The translations under genes were made by a program, and so were the position numbers. DNA of 23,674 nt from CAYYJM01 sp964471755 (GTDB lineage Bacteria > Planctomycetota > Planctomycetia > Gemmatales > Gemmataceae): assembly GCA_964471755.1 (NCBI GenBank), contig CAYYJM010000074.1:1-23674 (forward strand). Direction: 5' to 3'. Positions 1 through 8,040 of the stretch are shown one piece after another (within the stretch, counting starts at the first letter, position 1; each line of letters opens with the position of its first letter). The notes below the pieces were generated by a model. It saw nothing but the letters and a program-made list of their open reading frames with translations, was not told the origin of the DNA and did no database searches.

Positions 1-1150
1 GCGACACCTGATCCACCAGACGCTCGATCGGAGCCCGGCTGCGCTGCGCCTCGCCGACGAGCCGGACGATCTGTGACAGAAGCGTGTCACCGCCGACGGC
101 CGTCGCCTCGACGAGGAACGAGCCGGTGCCGTTGACCGTGCCGCCGGTGACCCGGTCGCCGGGCGTCTTCTCGACCGGCAGCGGTTCGCCGGTCAGCATC
201 GCTTCATCGACGCTGCTCCGACCTTCCACGACGACGCCATCGACGGGCACCTTCTCGCCCGGCCGAACGCGGAGCCGGTCGCCGACCCGGACGGCGTCGA
301 GCGGAACGTCCTCGTCGATGCCATCGGCCCGCACGCGCCGGGCCGTCTTCGGAGCCAGGCCGAGCAGGCGACGAATCGCCGAACTCGTCGCGCCGCGAGC
401 CCGCAGTTCGAGCATCTGGCCGAGCAGAACGAGAACCACGACGACGACGGCTGTATCGAAGTACGGCTCGACCACGCCATCGGTCTGGAACCCGGCCGGG
501 AAGATGCCCGGAGCGACGGTGGCGGCGACGCTGTAGAGGTACGCCGCTCCGACGCCCAGAGCGATCAGCGTGAACATGTTCGGGCTGCGGTGGATGACCG
601 AGGCGACGGCGCGCTCGAAGAACGGCCAGCCGCACCAGAAGACGACCGGCGTCGTCAGCAGAAGCTGAACCCAGTTCAGCGTGGGCATCCAGGTGTGCAG
701 CGACCAGCCAGGCACCAGGCCGGACATGCCGATGACGAAGACCGGCAGGCCCAGGATCAAACCGACCCAGAAACGCCGGCTCATGTCGATCAGCTCGGGA
801 CTCGGTCCCTCGTCTGCGGCTGGCACTTCGGGCTCCAGGGCCATGCCGCACTTCGGGCACGATCCCGGATGATCCTGCCGTACCTCCGGATGCATCGGGC
901 AGATCCACATCGTCCCGGCCGGTGCGGGCGGCGTCTCCTCGGCGGCGGGATGAAGGTAGCGTGTCGGATCGGCGCGGAACTTCTCCACGCAGTGGCCCGA
1001 GCAGAAATAGTAGGTCGTTCCGGCGTGGGCCACCGTGCCAGCGGCGCGGGCCGGGTCCACGGTCATGCCGCACACCGGATCGATGTGGCCGCTGTCCGGC
1101 GTCGCCGGGGGGCGATTCTGACAGCAGGAGTGCTGCTCATGGTCGTGCAT
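1..1150 (-). CDS. Heavy-metal (Cu/Ag-type) P1B ATPase, N-terminal 383 residues, cut by window edge
   Basis: This inner-membrane pump would export a soft metal ion from the cytoplasm using ATP. The reading frame is open from the ATG at 1150 to base 1. The N-terminus carries a YHS-type metal site (DPVCGM at about 24-29, YYFCSGHC at about 47-54), then a heavy-metal-binding domain (CPMHPEV at 84-90, CPKCGM at 98-103). Four hydrophobic segments follow (about 128-148, 160-178, 192-215, 230-246). The actuator domain comes next with TGEPLPVEK at 320-328. The phosphorylation DKTGT and the membrane CPC motif would lie beyond the window, so Cu/Ag specificity is inferred from the N-terminal domains. The start is supported by AGGAG 7 nt upstream. 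It overlaps the end of the RND gene by 14 bp, suggesting translational coupling. A longer open stretch in another frame at 204-1073 is a shadow. Confidence 0.93.
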   Translation of the reverse strand, partial: MHDHEQHSCCQNRPPATPDSGHIDPVCGMTVDPARAAGTVAHAGTTYYFCSGHCVEKFRADPTRYLHPAAEETPPAPAGTMWICPMHPEVRQDHPGSCPKCGMALEPEVPAADEGPSPELIDMSRRFWVGLILGLPVFVIGMSGLVPGWSLHTWMPTLNWVQLLLTTPVVFWCGWPFFERAVASVIHRSPNMFTLIALGVGAAYLYSVAATVAPGIFPAGFQTDGVVEPYFDTAVVVVVLVLLGQMLELRARGATSSAIRRLLGLAPKTARRVRADGIDEDVPLDAVRVGDRLRVRPGEKVPVDGVVVEGRSSVDEAMLTGEPLPVEKTPGDRVTGGTVNGTGSFLVEATAVGGDTLLSQIVRLVGEAQRSRAPIERLVDQVS

Positions 1151-4100
1151 CGAGATCTCCTGACGGCCCATCCGTTTCGGGCCGGTAAACGTTGCGACCG
1201 AACTTCCAGAACACGGCCGGGGTGACGATCTGATCGAGCAGCGTCGCCCCGATCAGGCCGCCGATGACGACGACGGCCAGCGGATGCAGGATCTCCTTGC
1301 CCGGCTGGCCCGCACCCAGAGCCAGCGGCACCAGGCCGATGATCGCCGTCAGGGCCGTCATCAGAACCGGAGCGAGCCGCTCCAGACTGCCGCGCACGAT
1401 CATCGCCTCGCTGAACGTCTCCCCCTCGTGCTTCATCAGGTGGAGGTAGTGCGACACCATCAGGATGCCGTTGCGGCTGACGATGCCGATCAGGGTGATG
1501 AAGCCGACCCAGTGCGCGACCGAGAGCGTCGTCGTCGCCGCCCAGACGCGCGGCCAGTCGTGCCACGGCGCGGCCCACAGCGTCGCCATGTCCGGCCGGT
1601 TCAGCACGAGCAGCGTCACGATCGCCCCGGCGGCGGCCAGGGGCAGATTCACGACCAGGACCATGAGCGCCGCCTGCCACGAATCGAGACAGCGCCACAG
1701 GAGCAGGAAGACGCCGCCGACCGACAGACACGCCAGGTAGAAGAGCCGCGTGTTCGCCTCGGCCTGGGCATCGAACTGGCCGCCGAGATCAATCCGGTAG
1801 CCGGTCCCCTTCGTCCGCAGCGAGTCCGCGACCGGCTCGACTGCCTGGCGGATGTCAGCGACGACGCTGCCCAGGTCGCGGCCCTGGACGTTGCAGGCCA
1901 CGACGATGCGGCGCTGCACGCCCTCGCGGTTGAGCGTGTTCGGCCCGGTCGTCTCGATCACCTCGGCCACCTGGCCGAGCGCGACCTTGCGGCCCGATGG
2001 CGTGTCCAGCACCGTCTGGGCGATCGCGACCGGGTCGTTCCGAGACGCCTCGTCGTACCAGACGACGAGCTGAAAGAAGCGCTCGCCGTCGAGGATGGTC
2101 GAGACGACTCGGCCCTTGTAGGCCGTTTCGAGTAGGCGCGTCACGTCGCCGGGAGCGAGGCCGTAGCGGGCGGCCTCGGTGCGCCGCACACGCAGACGGA
2201 GCTGCGGGATCTCGACCTGCGGCTCGACCTGGAGATCGACGACGCCGGGTATCTGGCTCATCCGGCCGAGAACGTCCTGGGCGGCGTCGCGCAGGACGCG
2301 CAGATCCGGGCCGAAGACCTTGACCGCGATCTGCGCCCGAACGCCGGACATCAGATGATCGAGCCGATGGCTGATCGGCTGGCCGATGTTCACCTTGACG
2401 TTCGGCAACGCGGTGATCCGCTCACGGAGGTCGGCCAGCACCACTTCCGGCCGTCGGCCGAGCGGCTCGACGCCGTAGCCGTGCAGACCGGGGATCGCCC
2501 GCAGCACGGCCGGCCCGATGCCGGGTCGTGGCCGCTCATGCGGCTGAAGCCGCACGTCCAGTTCGGAACTGTTGACGCCCTCGGCATGCTCGTCCATCTC
2601 GGCCCGGCCCGTGCGCCGCGCGACGGAGACGCTCTCCCGCACGGCCAGCAGCAGCGTCGCGGCCCGCTCGGCGACGCGCACGCTCTCGGCCAGGCTCGTA
2701 CCGTGCTCGACCTGCACGTTGATCGTCAGCGTGCCCTCATTGAACGGCGGCAGGAACTCCGACCCCATCCCGGCCAGGGCCAGGAGCGAGCCGGCTCCGA
2801 GGAGGACGACGCCGGCGACGATCTTCCACGGATGACGCAGCGACCAGCGGACGAGCCCGGCATCGAGCCACTTCAGGCCGCGCAGCAGCCACGAATCCTG
2901 CTCGCGTTCCAGCAGACGCGCCCGACCGAGCAGGACCGCCGAGAGGGCCGGCGTCACCGTCAGCGACACGACCAGCGAGGCCAGCAACGCCACGAGGTAG
3001 GCGAAGCCGAGCGGCGCGAACAGTCGCCCTTCCAGGCCGGACAGGGCGAACAGCGGCAGGACGACCAGGCAAACGATCAGCGTCGCGTAGACGATCGAGT
3101 TGCGCACCTCGCTCGACGCGGCGAGGATGACCCGCAGCGGCGGCTCCGGGTTCGCCTGGTGTCGGTTCTCGCGCAGCCGGCGGAAGATGTTCTCGACATC
3201 CACGATGGCGTCATCGACCAGTTCACCGACGGCGACGGCGATGCCGCCCAGCGTCATCGTGTTGATGCCGACGCCGAGCCAGCGGAAGACCAGGAACGTC
3301 GTCAGCAGTGACAGCGGAATGGCAGTCAGGGTGATGAAGCTGGTCCGCAGGTTGGCCAGGAACAGGACCAGGACGACGAACACCCAGAGGGTGCCATCAC
3401 GGATCGCCTCGACGACGTTGTCGATCGCGGCATGGATGAAGTCGGCCTGGCGGAAGATGTGCCGCTCGATGACGACGTCGGCCGGCAGTTCCGCTTGCAA
3501 CTCATCGAGCGCGCGATCGAGGCGTGGATCGAGATCGAGCGTGTTCGCTCCGGGCTGCTTCTGAACGGCGAGGATCACGGCCGGGCCGCCGCGGATGGTG
3601 TCGCCGGTCTTGACGTGAACGCCGCCGTCACCGCGACGAACCGGGCCGGCGAGCCGCACGTCGGCCACGTCCTTGATCTTGACGGCCCGCTGATCGCGCC
3701 AGACGACCGGCGTCTCGGCGATCTCGTCGGGCGTGAGGCCCTGGCCGCTGATGCGCAGGAGCAGTTCGCGCGTCGAGCGTTCCAGGATGCCGCCACCGGC
3801 GAGGACGTTCGCCTTCTCGGCCGCGGCGGTCAACTCGGCGAGGGTGACCTTTTGAGCGGCGAGCCGGGCCGGCGACGTGACGATCTGGTACTGCTGCAAC
3901 ACGCCGCCCATGACGGACACCTGAGAGACACCTTCGACGGCGAGCAGACGGTTGCGGACGGTGAACTCGCCGAGCGTGCGCAGGGCCATCGCCTGACGCA
4001 AATCTGGCGGCGCGGTCGAACGCAGGGCGAGCAGGATGACCTCGCCCATGATCGACGAGATCGGTGCCAGGACGGGGTTCACGTCGGCCGGCAGTCGTTC

Positions 4101-4454
4101 GCGGGCCAGCTGGAGCTTCTCGGCGACGACCTGCCGATCGCGGTAGATGTCGGTCCCCCAGTCGAACTCGATCCAGAGGATGGCCAGGCCGACACCGGAG
4201 GCGGAGCGGACGCGGAGGACGCCGGTCGCGCCGTTGAGCAGGTATTCGAGCGGTCGGGTGACGAGGGCCTCGACCTCCTCGGGAGCCAGGCCGGGAGCCT
4301 CGGTCATGACGGTGACCGTGGGCCGATTCAGATCGGGGAAGATGTCCACCGGCAGGGTCGCGAGCTGCCACAGGCCGAAGCCCGCCAGCACGAGCGCGAG
4401 CAGCAGCACGCCGTGCCGGTTCCGCAGCGAGAAGGCGATGACCCGATCGAGCAT
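1137..4454 (-). CDS. CzcA/CusA-family heavy-metal efflux RND permease
   Basis: This proton-driven trimeric inner-membrane pump exports metal ions with a periplasmic adaptor. The 1105-residue protein has TM1 near the N-terminus, a porter domain, a TM block with GELVDDAIVDVENI (about 410-423, the TM4 acidic relay region of metal RNDs), a second porter domain, and a C-terminal TM block with GIVSRNGILM. At the place where CusA has methionine 672, this protein reads SHRLDHLMSG, with His in the Met position, which is closer to CzcA-type proteins. About 25 extra residues rich in Trp (about 951-975) sit in a loop between late TM helices. I chose the start at 4454 (MLDRV), as GGGGA lies 5 nt upstream. 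A further in-frame ATG at 4466 is formed by the edge of the repeat element and is probably not used. The gene lies downstream of the adaptor and overlaps the ATPase gene. The metal is not determined. Confidence 0.95.
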   Translation of the reverse strand: MLDRVIAFSLRNRHGVLLLALVLAGFGLWQLATLPVDIFPDLNRPTVTVMTEAPGLAPEEVEALVTRPLEYLLNGATGVLRVRSASGVGLAILWIEFDWGTDIYRDRQVVAEKLQLARERLPADVNPVLAPISSIMGEVILLALRSTAPPDLRQAMALRTLGEFTVRNRLLAVEGVSQVSVMGGVLQQYQIVTSPARLAAQKVTLAELTAAAEKANVLAGGGILERSTRELLLRISGQGLTPDEIAETPVVWRDQRAVKIKDVADVRLAGPVRRGDGGVHVKTGDTIRGGPAVILAVQKQPGANTLDLDPRLDRALDELQAELPADVVIERHIFRQADFIHAAIDNVVEAIRDGTLWVFVVLVLFLANLRTSFITLTAIPLSLLTTFLVFRWLGVGINTMTLGGIAVAVGELVDDAIVDVENIFRRLRENRHQANPEPPLRVILAASSEVRNSIVYATLIVCLVVLPLFALSGLEGRLFAPLGFAYLVALLASLVVSLTVTPALSAVLLGRARLLEREQDSWLLRGLKWLDAGLVRWSLRHPWKIVAGVVLLGAGSLLALAGMGSEFLPPFNEGTLTINVQVEHGTSLAESVRVAERAATLLLAVRESVSVARRTGRAEMDEHAEGVNSSELDVRLQPHERPRPGIGPAVLRAIPGLHGYGVEPLGRRPEVVLADLRERITALPNVKVNIGQPISHRLDHLMSGVRAQIAVKVFGPDLRVLRDAAQDVLGRMSQIPGVVDLQVEPQVEIPQLRLRVRRTEAARYGLAPGDVTRLLETAYKGRVVSTILDGERFFQLVVWYDEASRNDPVAIAQTVLDTPSGRKVALGQVAEVIETTGPNTLNREGVQRRIVVACNVQGRDLGSVVADIRQAVEPVADSLRTKGTGYRIDLGGQFDAQAEANTRLFYLACLSVGGVFLLLWRCLDSWQAALMVLVVNLPLAAAGAIVTLLVLNRPDMATLWAAPWHDWPRVWAATTTLSVAHWVGFITLIGIVSRNGILMVSHYLHLMKHEGETFSEAMIVRGSLERLAPVLMTALTAIIGLVPLALGAGQPGKEILHPLAVVVIGGLIGATLLDQIVTPAVFWKFGRNVYRPETDGPSGDLDARP

Positions 4455-4463
4455 GACGTTCCC

Positions 4464-4535
4464 CATTTAGCCGCCGGCTTGCCGGCGGGTATTCGCGACG
4501 AAGACCGCCGGCAAGCCCGGCGGCTAAATGAAGAC
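4464..4535. repeat. REP-like nested palindromic element between adaptor and RND genes
   Basis: The outer arms 4464-4488 and 4505-4530 are inverted copies of CATTTAG followed by CCGCCGGCTTGCCGGCGG; the right arm has one extra C. Each arm is itself a hairpin (CCGCCGGC, TT or AA, GCCGGCGG). The stretch 4491-4535 matches 13004-13047 with two substitutions and one insertion, so this is a dispersed family. It starts right after the adaptor stop codon and its left edge supplies the ATG at 4466. On RNA it would fold strongly between two operon genes. Confidence 0.9.
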
Positions 4536-6761
4536 TCACCGCACCGAGGCGAACGCCGTCCGGAGGCCGGCCAGCCCGGCCACGGCGATCACCTCGCCCG
4601 CACGCAGCCCCGCCGTGATCTCGGTGAATCGATCATCCCGCCGACCCGGCACGACGGGCCGACGCTCGAACACGCCGTCGTCGCCACGGACGAAGACGAA
4701 CGTCTGCGTGCCCTCCCGAACCAGGGCCTCGCGCGGCACGGCGAGCGTCGTCGGTGGGGTGGCCACCGTCAGCGTCAGCCGGACGAGCTGGCGATGACGG
4801 AGAACCAGGTCGGAAGAAACCTCGGGCCGTGCCCAGACGGAAAGGGCCTGGTCCGCTGCCGTGACGACGCGACCACTGCGAACGACCTCGGCCGGCACCA
4901 CCACGCCCGGGCTGGCCGTCAGGCGAACGCGCGCGGACTGACCGACATGAATCCGGGCGAGATCTCGCTCCGGGACGTAGCCGATCAGTAGCGGCCGGGT
5001 CAGGTCGTGGATCTCGACCAGCGGCTCGTCGGGCCGGATGGCCTGGCCGATGACGCGGGTGAAATCGACCACGCGGCCGGCCACCGCTGCGCGAACCGGC
5101 AGCGCCGCGACGATCCGCTCGCGCTCGGCCAGGGCGGTCATCTGCGCCGCCGTCATGCCCAGCGCGGCCAGACGATTTCGCAGAGCCTCGACGCGGTGTC
5201 GGCCGGTCGTGCGAGCGGCCTCCAGCTCGACCAGCCGACGCCGCGGAGCCACACCCGTCAGCTTCGCCTGCCGTGCGTATTGCTGCTCGATCAGGGCCAG
5301 ATCGAGCGTCTCGCGCAGCAGGTCGAGCTGACGAGCGAGAAACTCCGGGCTGGCGACCTCGGCGACGAGTTGACCGACCGCGACCGCCTGGCCGCGCTCG
5401 ACGTGCAGACGCAGAATCGTGCCGGCAAGCTGCGTCGAGGCGGCCGCTCGTCGATCGGGCGGAATGTCCACATGGCCCTCGATCTCGACCACGTCCTCGA
5501 CGACGTGCTTCTCGACCGGCGCGGTGAGCAGACCCCACGCCGCGATCGCCTCCGGACCAGGGCGGACGACGCCGGGAATGAAGAAGCCGCCCAGTTCGTG
5601 TGCGCCCCGCGCCACGACTCGATCGCCGGGATACAGCTCCGACGAGCGAATCTCGACCCGGTCGCCGGTGCGCTGGATGACGACGACTGGCCGTTTGCGG
5701 TACTCCGACACGGCGTCGGTGCGGACCTCCTCGACCAGGACGTAGCGCTCGACGCCGTCATCGATCAGGGCGGCGGCCGGGATCGTCCACGTCCGCTCGC
5801 GCGGCGGCAGGAGGATGCGAGCCTGGCCGGACATGCCGGGGAACAGACGCGGCTCGGAGCCCGGATTCGTCAGCTCGGCCCAGGCCGACAGGACGTGGGT
5901 TCGCGGATCGATCGCAAGGCCGAGCGATGCGATCCGGGTCCGAAAGACCTCGCCAGGATAGGCCGTCAGAGCCAGCTCGACTTCCTGGCCGATCTGAACG
6001 CGATCGATGTCGGCCTCCAGGACTTCCAGCCGGGCCCAGACGCGCGCGTGATCGATGATCTCGAAGAGATGCTCGCCCGGTTCGGCCACCTTGCCGAGGT
6101 TCAGATCGGCATGGATGACCGTGCCGGCGACCGGACTGCGAACCGGCAGGGCCGCGGCACGCCGCGCTCCTTGCGTGGCGAGCAGGGCGTCGAGATCGGC
6201 ATCGGCCAGGCCGAGCGCGTGCCAGCGTGCCCGGCCGACGATGCGGGCGTTGCCCGCCTGATCGAGGGCGTTGCGGGCGTCGAGACTCGTCTGCTCCGGG
6301 ATCACGCCGCCGCTGGCCTGGAGCATCTCGACGCGCTGCCGTGCCAGCCGCTCGTCACTGGCGAGGTTGAGCAACTCGGCCTGGAGGGCCTCCAGTTCCT
6401 GGCTGGCGACCTCGGCGAGGATCTGGCCGGCCGTGACCCTCTGGCCCGGCCGGACGTGCAGTTTCACGATCTTGCCAGCCAGCCGCGACGAGGCGAAGGC
6501 GTGCCGATGCCACGGGGCCGTCAGCGTGGCGTAGGCCAGGATTGCCTCGCGGAGCGGCGCACGGACGACCTCGACCGGAAGAACGTCCAGGGCATCGCGT
6601 GATTCCTTCGTCAGGATCAGATGACCGGCCGGCGCGTCCACGGTCGCGCCCCGGCTCGGCAGGGCGACGTGCCCCTCATGCGCGAGCAGCACGCCGACGG
6701 CGACCACGAGCGCCAGCAGGCCCGGAACCAGCCAGCGCCACAACGGACCACGCGGTGTCAT
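4536..6761 (-). CDS. Tandem-fused double periplasmic adaptor (two HlyD/CusB-type modules) for the RND pump
   Basis: Membrane fusion proteins of RND pumps link the inner-membrane pump to an outer-membrane channel. This one has 741 residues, about twice a usual adaptor (around 400). After an N-terminal hydrophobic segment (about 10-27) and AHEGH, module 1 begins: barrel-sandwich half LAGKIVKLHVRPGQ (about 94-107), a helical hairpin, the second half PVRSPVAGTV, a beta-barrel and a membrane-proximal part to about 390. Module 2 repeats the order: LAGTILRLHVERGQ (about 445-458), helices, PVRAAVAGRVV (about 555-565), then barrel to the end. The two first-half segments of 41 residues share about 23 identities by eye. 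The start at 6761 is preferred because GAGG lies 6 nt upstream and it follows the previous stop by 7 bp; an in-frame ATG at 6791 would overlap that gene. The RND gene follows directly. Confidence 0.93.
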   Translation of the reverse strand: MTPRGPLWRWLVPGLLALVVAVGVLLAHEGHVALPSRGATVDAPAGHLILTKESRDALDVLPVEVVRAPLREAILAYATLTAPWHRHAFASSRLAGKIVKLHVRPGQRVTAGQILAEVASQELEALQAELLNLASDERLARQRVEMLQASGGVIPEQTSLDARNALDQAGNARIVGRARWHALGLADADLDALLATQGARRAAALPVRSPVAGTVIHADLNLGKVAEPGEHLFEIIDHARVWARLEVLEADIDRVQIGQEVELALTAYPGEVFRTRIASLGLAIDPRTHVLSAWAELTNPGSEPRLFPGMSGQARILLPPRERTWTIPAAALIDDGVERYVLVEEVRTDAVSEYRKRPVVVIQRTGDRVEIRSSELYPGDRVVARGAHELGGFFIPGVVRPGPEAIAAWGLLTAPVEKHVVEDVVEIEGHVDIPPDRRAAASTQLAGTILRLHVERGQAVAVGQLVAEVASPEFLARQLDLLRETLDLALIEQQYARQAKLTGVAPRRRLVELEAARTTGRHRVEALRNRLAALGMTAAQMTALAERERIVAALPVRAAVAGRVVDFTRVIGQAIRPDEPLVEIHDLTRPLLIGYVPERDLARIHVGQSARVRLTASPGVVVPAEVVRSGRVVTAADQALSVWARPEVSSDLVLRHRQLVRLTLTVATPPTTLAVPREALVREGTQTFVFVRGDDGVFERRPVVPGRRDDRFTEITAGLRAGEVIAVAGLAGLRTAFASVR

Positions 6762-6768
6762 GGGAGCC

Positions 6769-8028
6769 TCACTTCCGAACCCGGCCCGCATCGAGGACGG
6801 TCATCCGGCCATAGCCTTCCGGCCAGGCCGACTGCACCTCGGCCTGACCGGCGTAATCCGACGCGCCGAGAACGGCTCGCCAGTCCTTCGCGAGCTTCCC
6901 TTCCCGATCGACGTACACCTTGACGAGGTAGCGTCCGCGCGGCAGGCTTCCCTGGCCGGCCTTCGTCCAGGCGGCGGCACGATCCGAGCCGGGCTCGGCC
7001 TGCACCGTCAGGGTGTGCTGCCAGAGCCGACCCTTGCCGTAGACGCCGCGATCCGACGTGGCGATCGGCGTCGGCTCCCAGGCCCCCAACGCCTGGTCCC
7101 AGGCGAAGACCTCGACCTGAAGGAGCTTGTCGGCCCAGTCCGCCGGCGTGTTCGTCAGCTTGAACCAGACCGCGCTGGTGAACCGTCGCGGTTCGGCGGT
7201 CTTCGCCGGCAGCGCGGCCGCATCGGGGTAGCCGTCGCGGACGATCCGGGCGTAGTCTTCCAGGAACGACCGAAACGCCTTGTAGCCCTGATCGCCGGGC
7301 AGAAACTTCTGGCCGCCGCCATGCTCCACTTCGCCGAGCGGCTTGAGCAGGAGCAGACTCTTCGCCGGCTCCGCGACGTTGATGAGCTTCGTCGTGCGCA
7401 GGTAGGCCAGGGTCGCCTCGGGGCCGGCGGACTTGAACCAGGCGACCTGTCGGCCGTGCTTCTCGACCAGTTTGCGGTTCTCCGCCGTCCCCTCGGTGTG
7501 GCAGCTCATGCACCGATGCCGCTGCGGCCAGATCGTGTTGGCGAACGACTCGTTCAGGCGGTCGATCCGACCGTGGCGGATGACCTCGACCGGCCGCGTC
7601 GGGCCGGCTTGCTCGGCCGGCTTCGCCTTTGGCAGGGCGCGCAGCTTCGGGTCGGCGGCCGATCGCTTCAGCCAGTCGGCGAAGGCATCGTACTCCGCCC
7701 GGCGCGTCTTCTGCCGGATCAGTGACGCACCTTTGTCACCGTCGCCCATCTGGATCAGGGCGAGGATGCGCGACTTCTCCGGCCGATCGAGATCGATCAG
7801 GCCCTGATCGCGCAGGGACGCGAACGTCTGCTCGCAGGTCGGCCGGATGTAGTTCTTCAGATCGACGCCGGCCAGATGGCACTGCACGCAGCTCGACGGC
7901 TCTGGCGACTGGAAGATCGGCAGCAGTCGCTTCTCGAACACCTGCCGTGGCGTCGGCTCGTCGGCGTGGCCCAGCGTGGGCCACAGCGACAGGGCCAGCG
8001 GCAGAATCACCAGCGATATCCGGGTCAT
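6769..8028 (-). CDS. Secreted protein with two CxxCH haem-binding motifs
   Basis: The 419-residue protein has a signal peptide ending near HADEP (cleavage around 22) and two c-type haem motifs, CVQCH at 47-51 and CMSCH at 173-177, so it is probably a diheme periplasmic cytochrome-like protein of the planctomycete type. The C-terminal part (about 250-419) holds no haem motif and looks like a beta-rich domain (for example FKLTNTPADWADKLLQVEVF and GRYLVKVYVDREGKL). It lies 12 bp after the lipoprotein gene and 7 bp before the adaptor gene, so it is co-transcribed with the metal pump. A role in metal redox change or electron transfer is inference. Exact family not recognised. Confidence 0.85.
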   Translation of the reverse strand: MTRISLVILPLALSLWPTLGHADEPTPRQVFEKRLLPIFQSPEPSSCVQCHLAGVDLKNYIRPTCEQTFASLRDQGLIDLDRPEKSRILALIQMGDGDKGASLIRQKTRRAEYDAFADWLKRSAADPKLRALPKAKPAEQAGPTRPVEVIRHGRIDRLNESFANTIWPQRHRCMSCHTEGTAENRKLVEKHGRQVAWFKSAGPEATLAYLRTTKLINVAEPAKSLLLLKPLGEVEHGGGQKFLPGDQGYKAFRSFLEDYARIVRDGYPDAAALPAKTAEPRRFTSAVWFKLTNTPADWADKLLQVEVFAWDQALGAWEPTPIATSDRGVYGKGRLWQHTLTVQAEPGSDRAAAWTKAGQGSLPRGRYLVKVYVDREGKLAKDWRAVLGASDYAGQAEVQSAWPEGYGRMTVLDAGRVRK

Positions 8029-8040
8029 GGAACGGCTCCT

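Noticed and set aside
204..1073. 289-codon minus-strand frame in the left edge
   Set aside because: The neighbouring frame encodes a P1B ATPase with clear motifs; this one is out of frame with it.
3432..6602. Long plus-strand frames (3432-4991 and 5007-6602) opposite the RND and adaptor genes
   Set aside because: Antisense shadows; no start signals and low-complexity composition.
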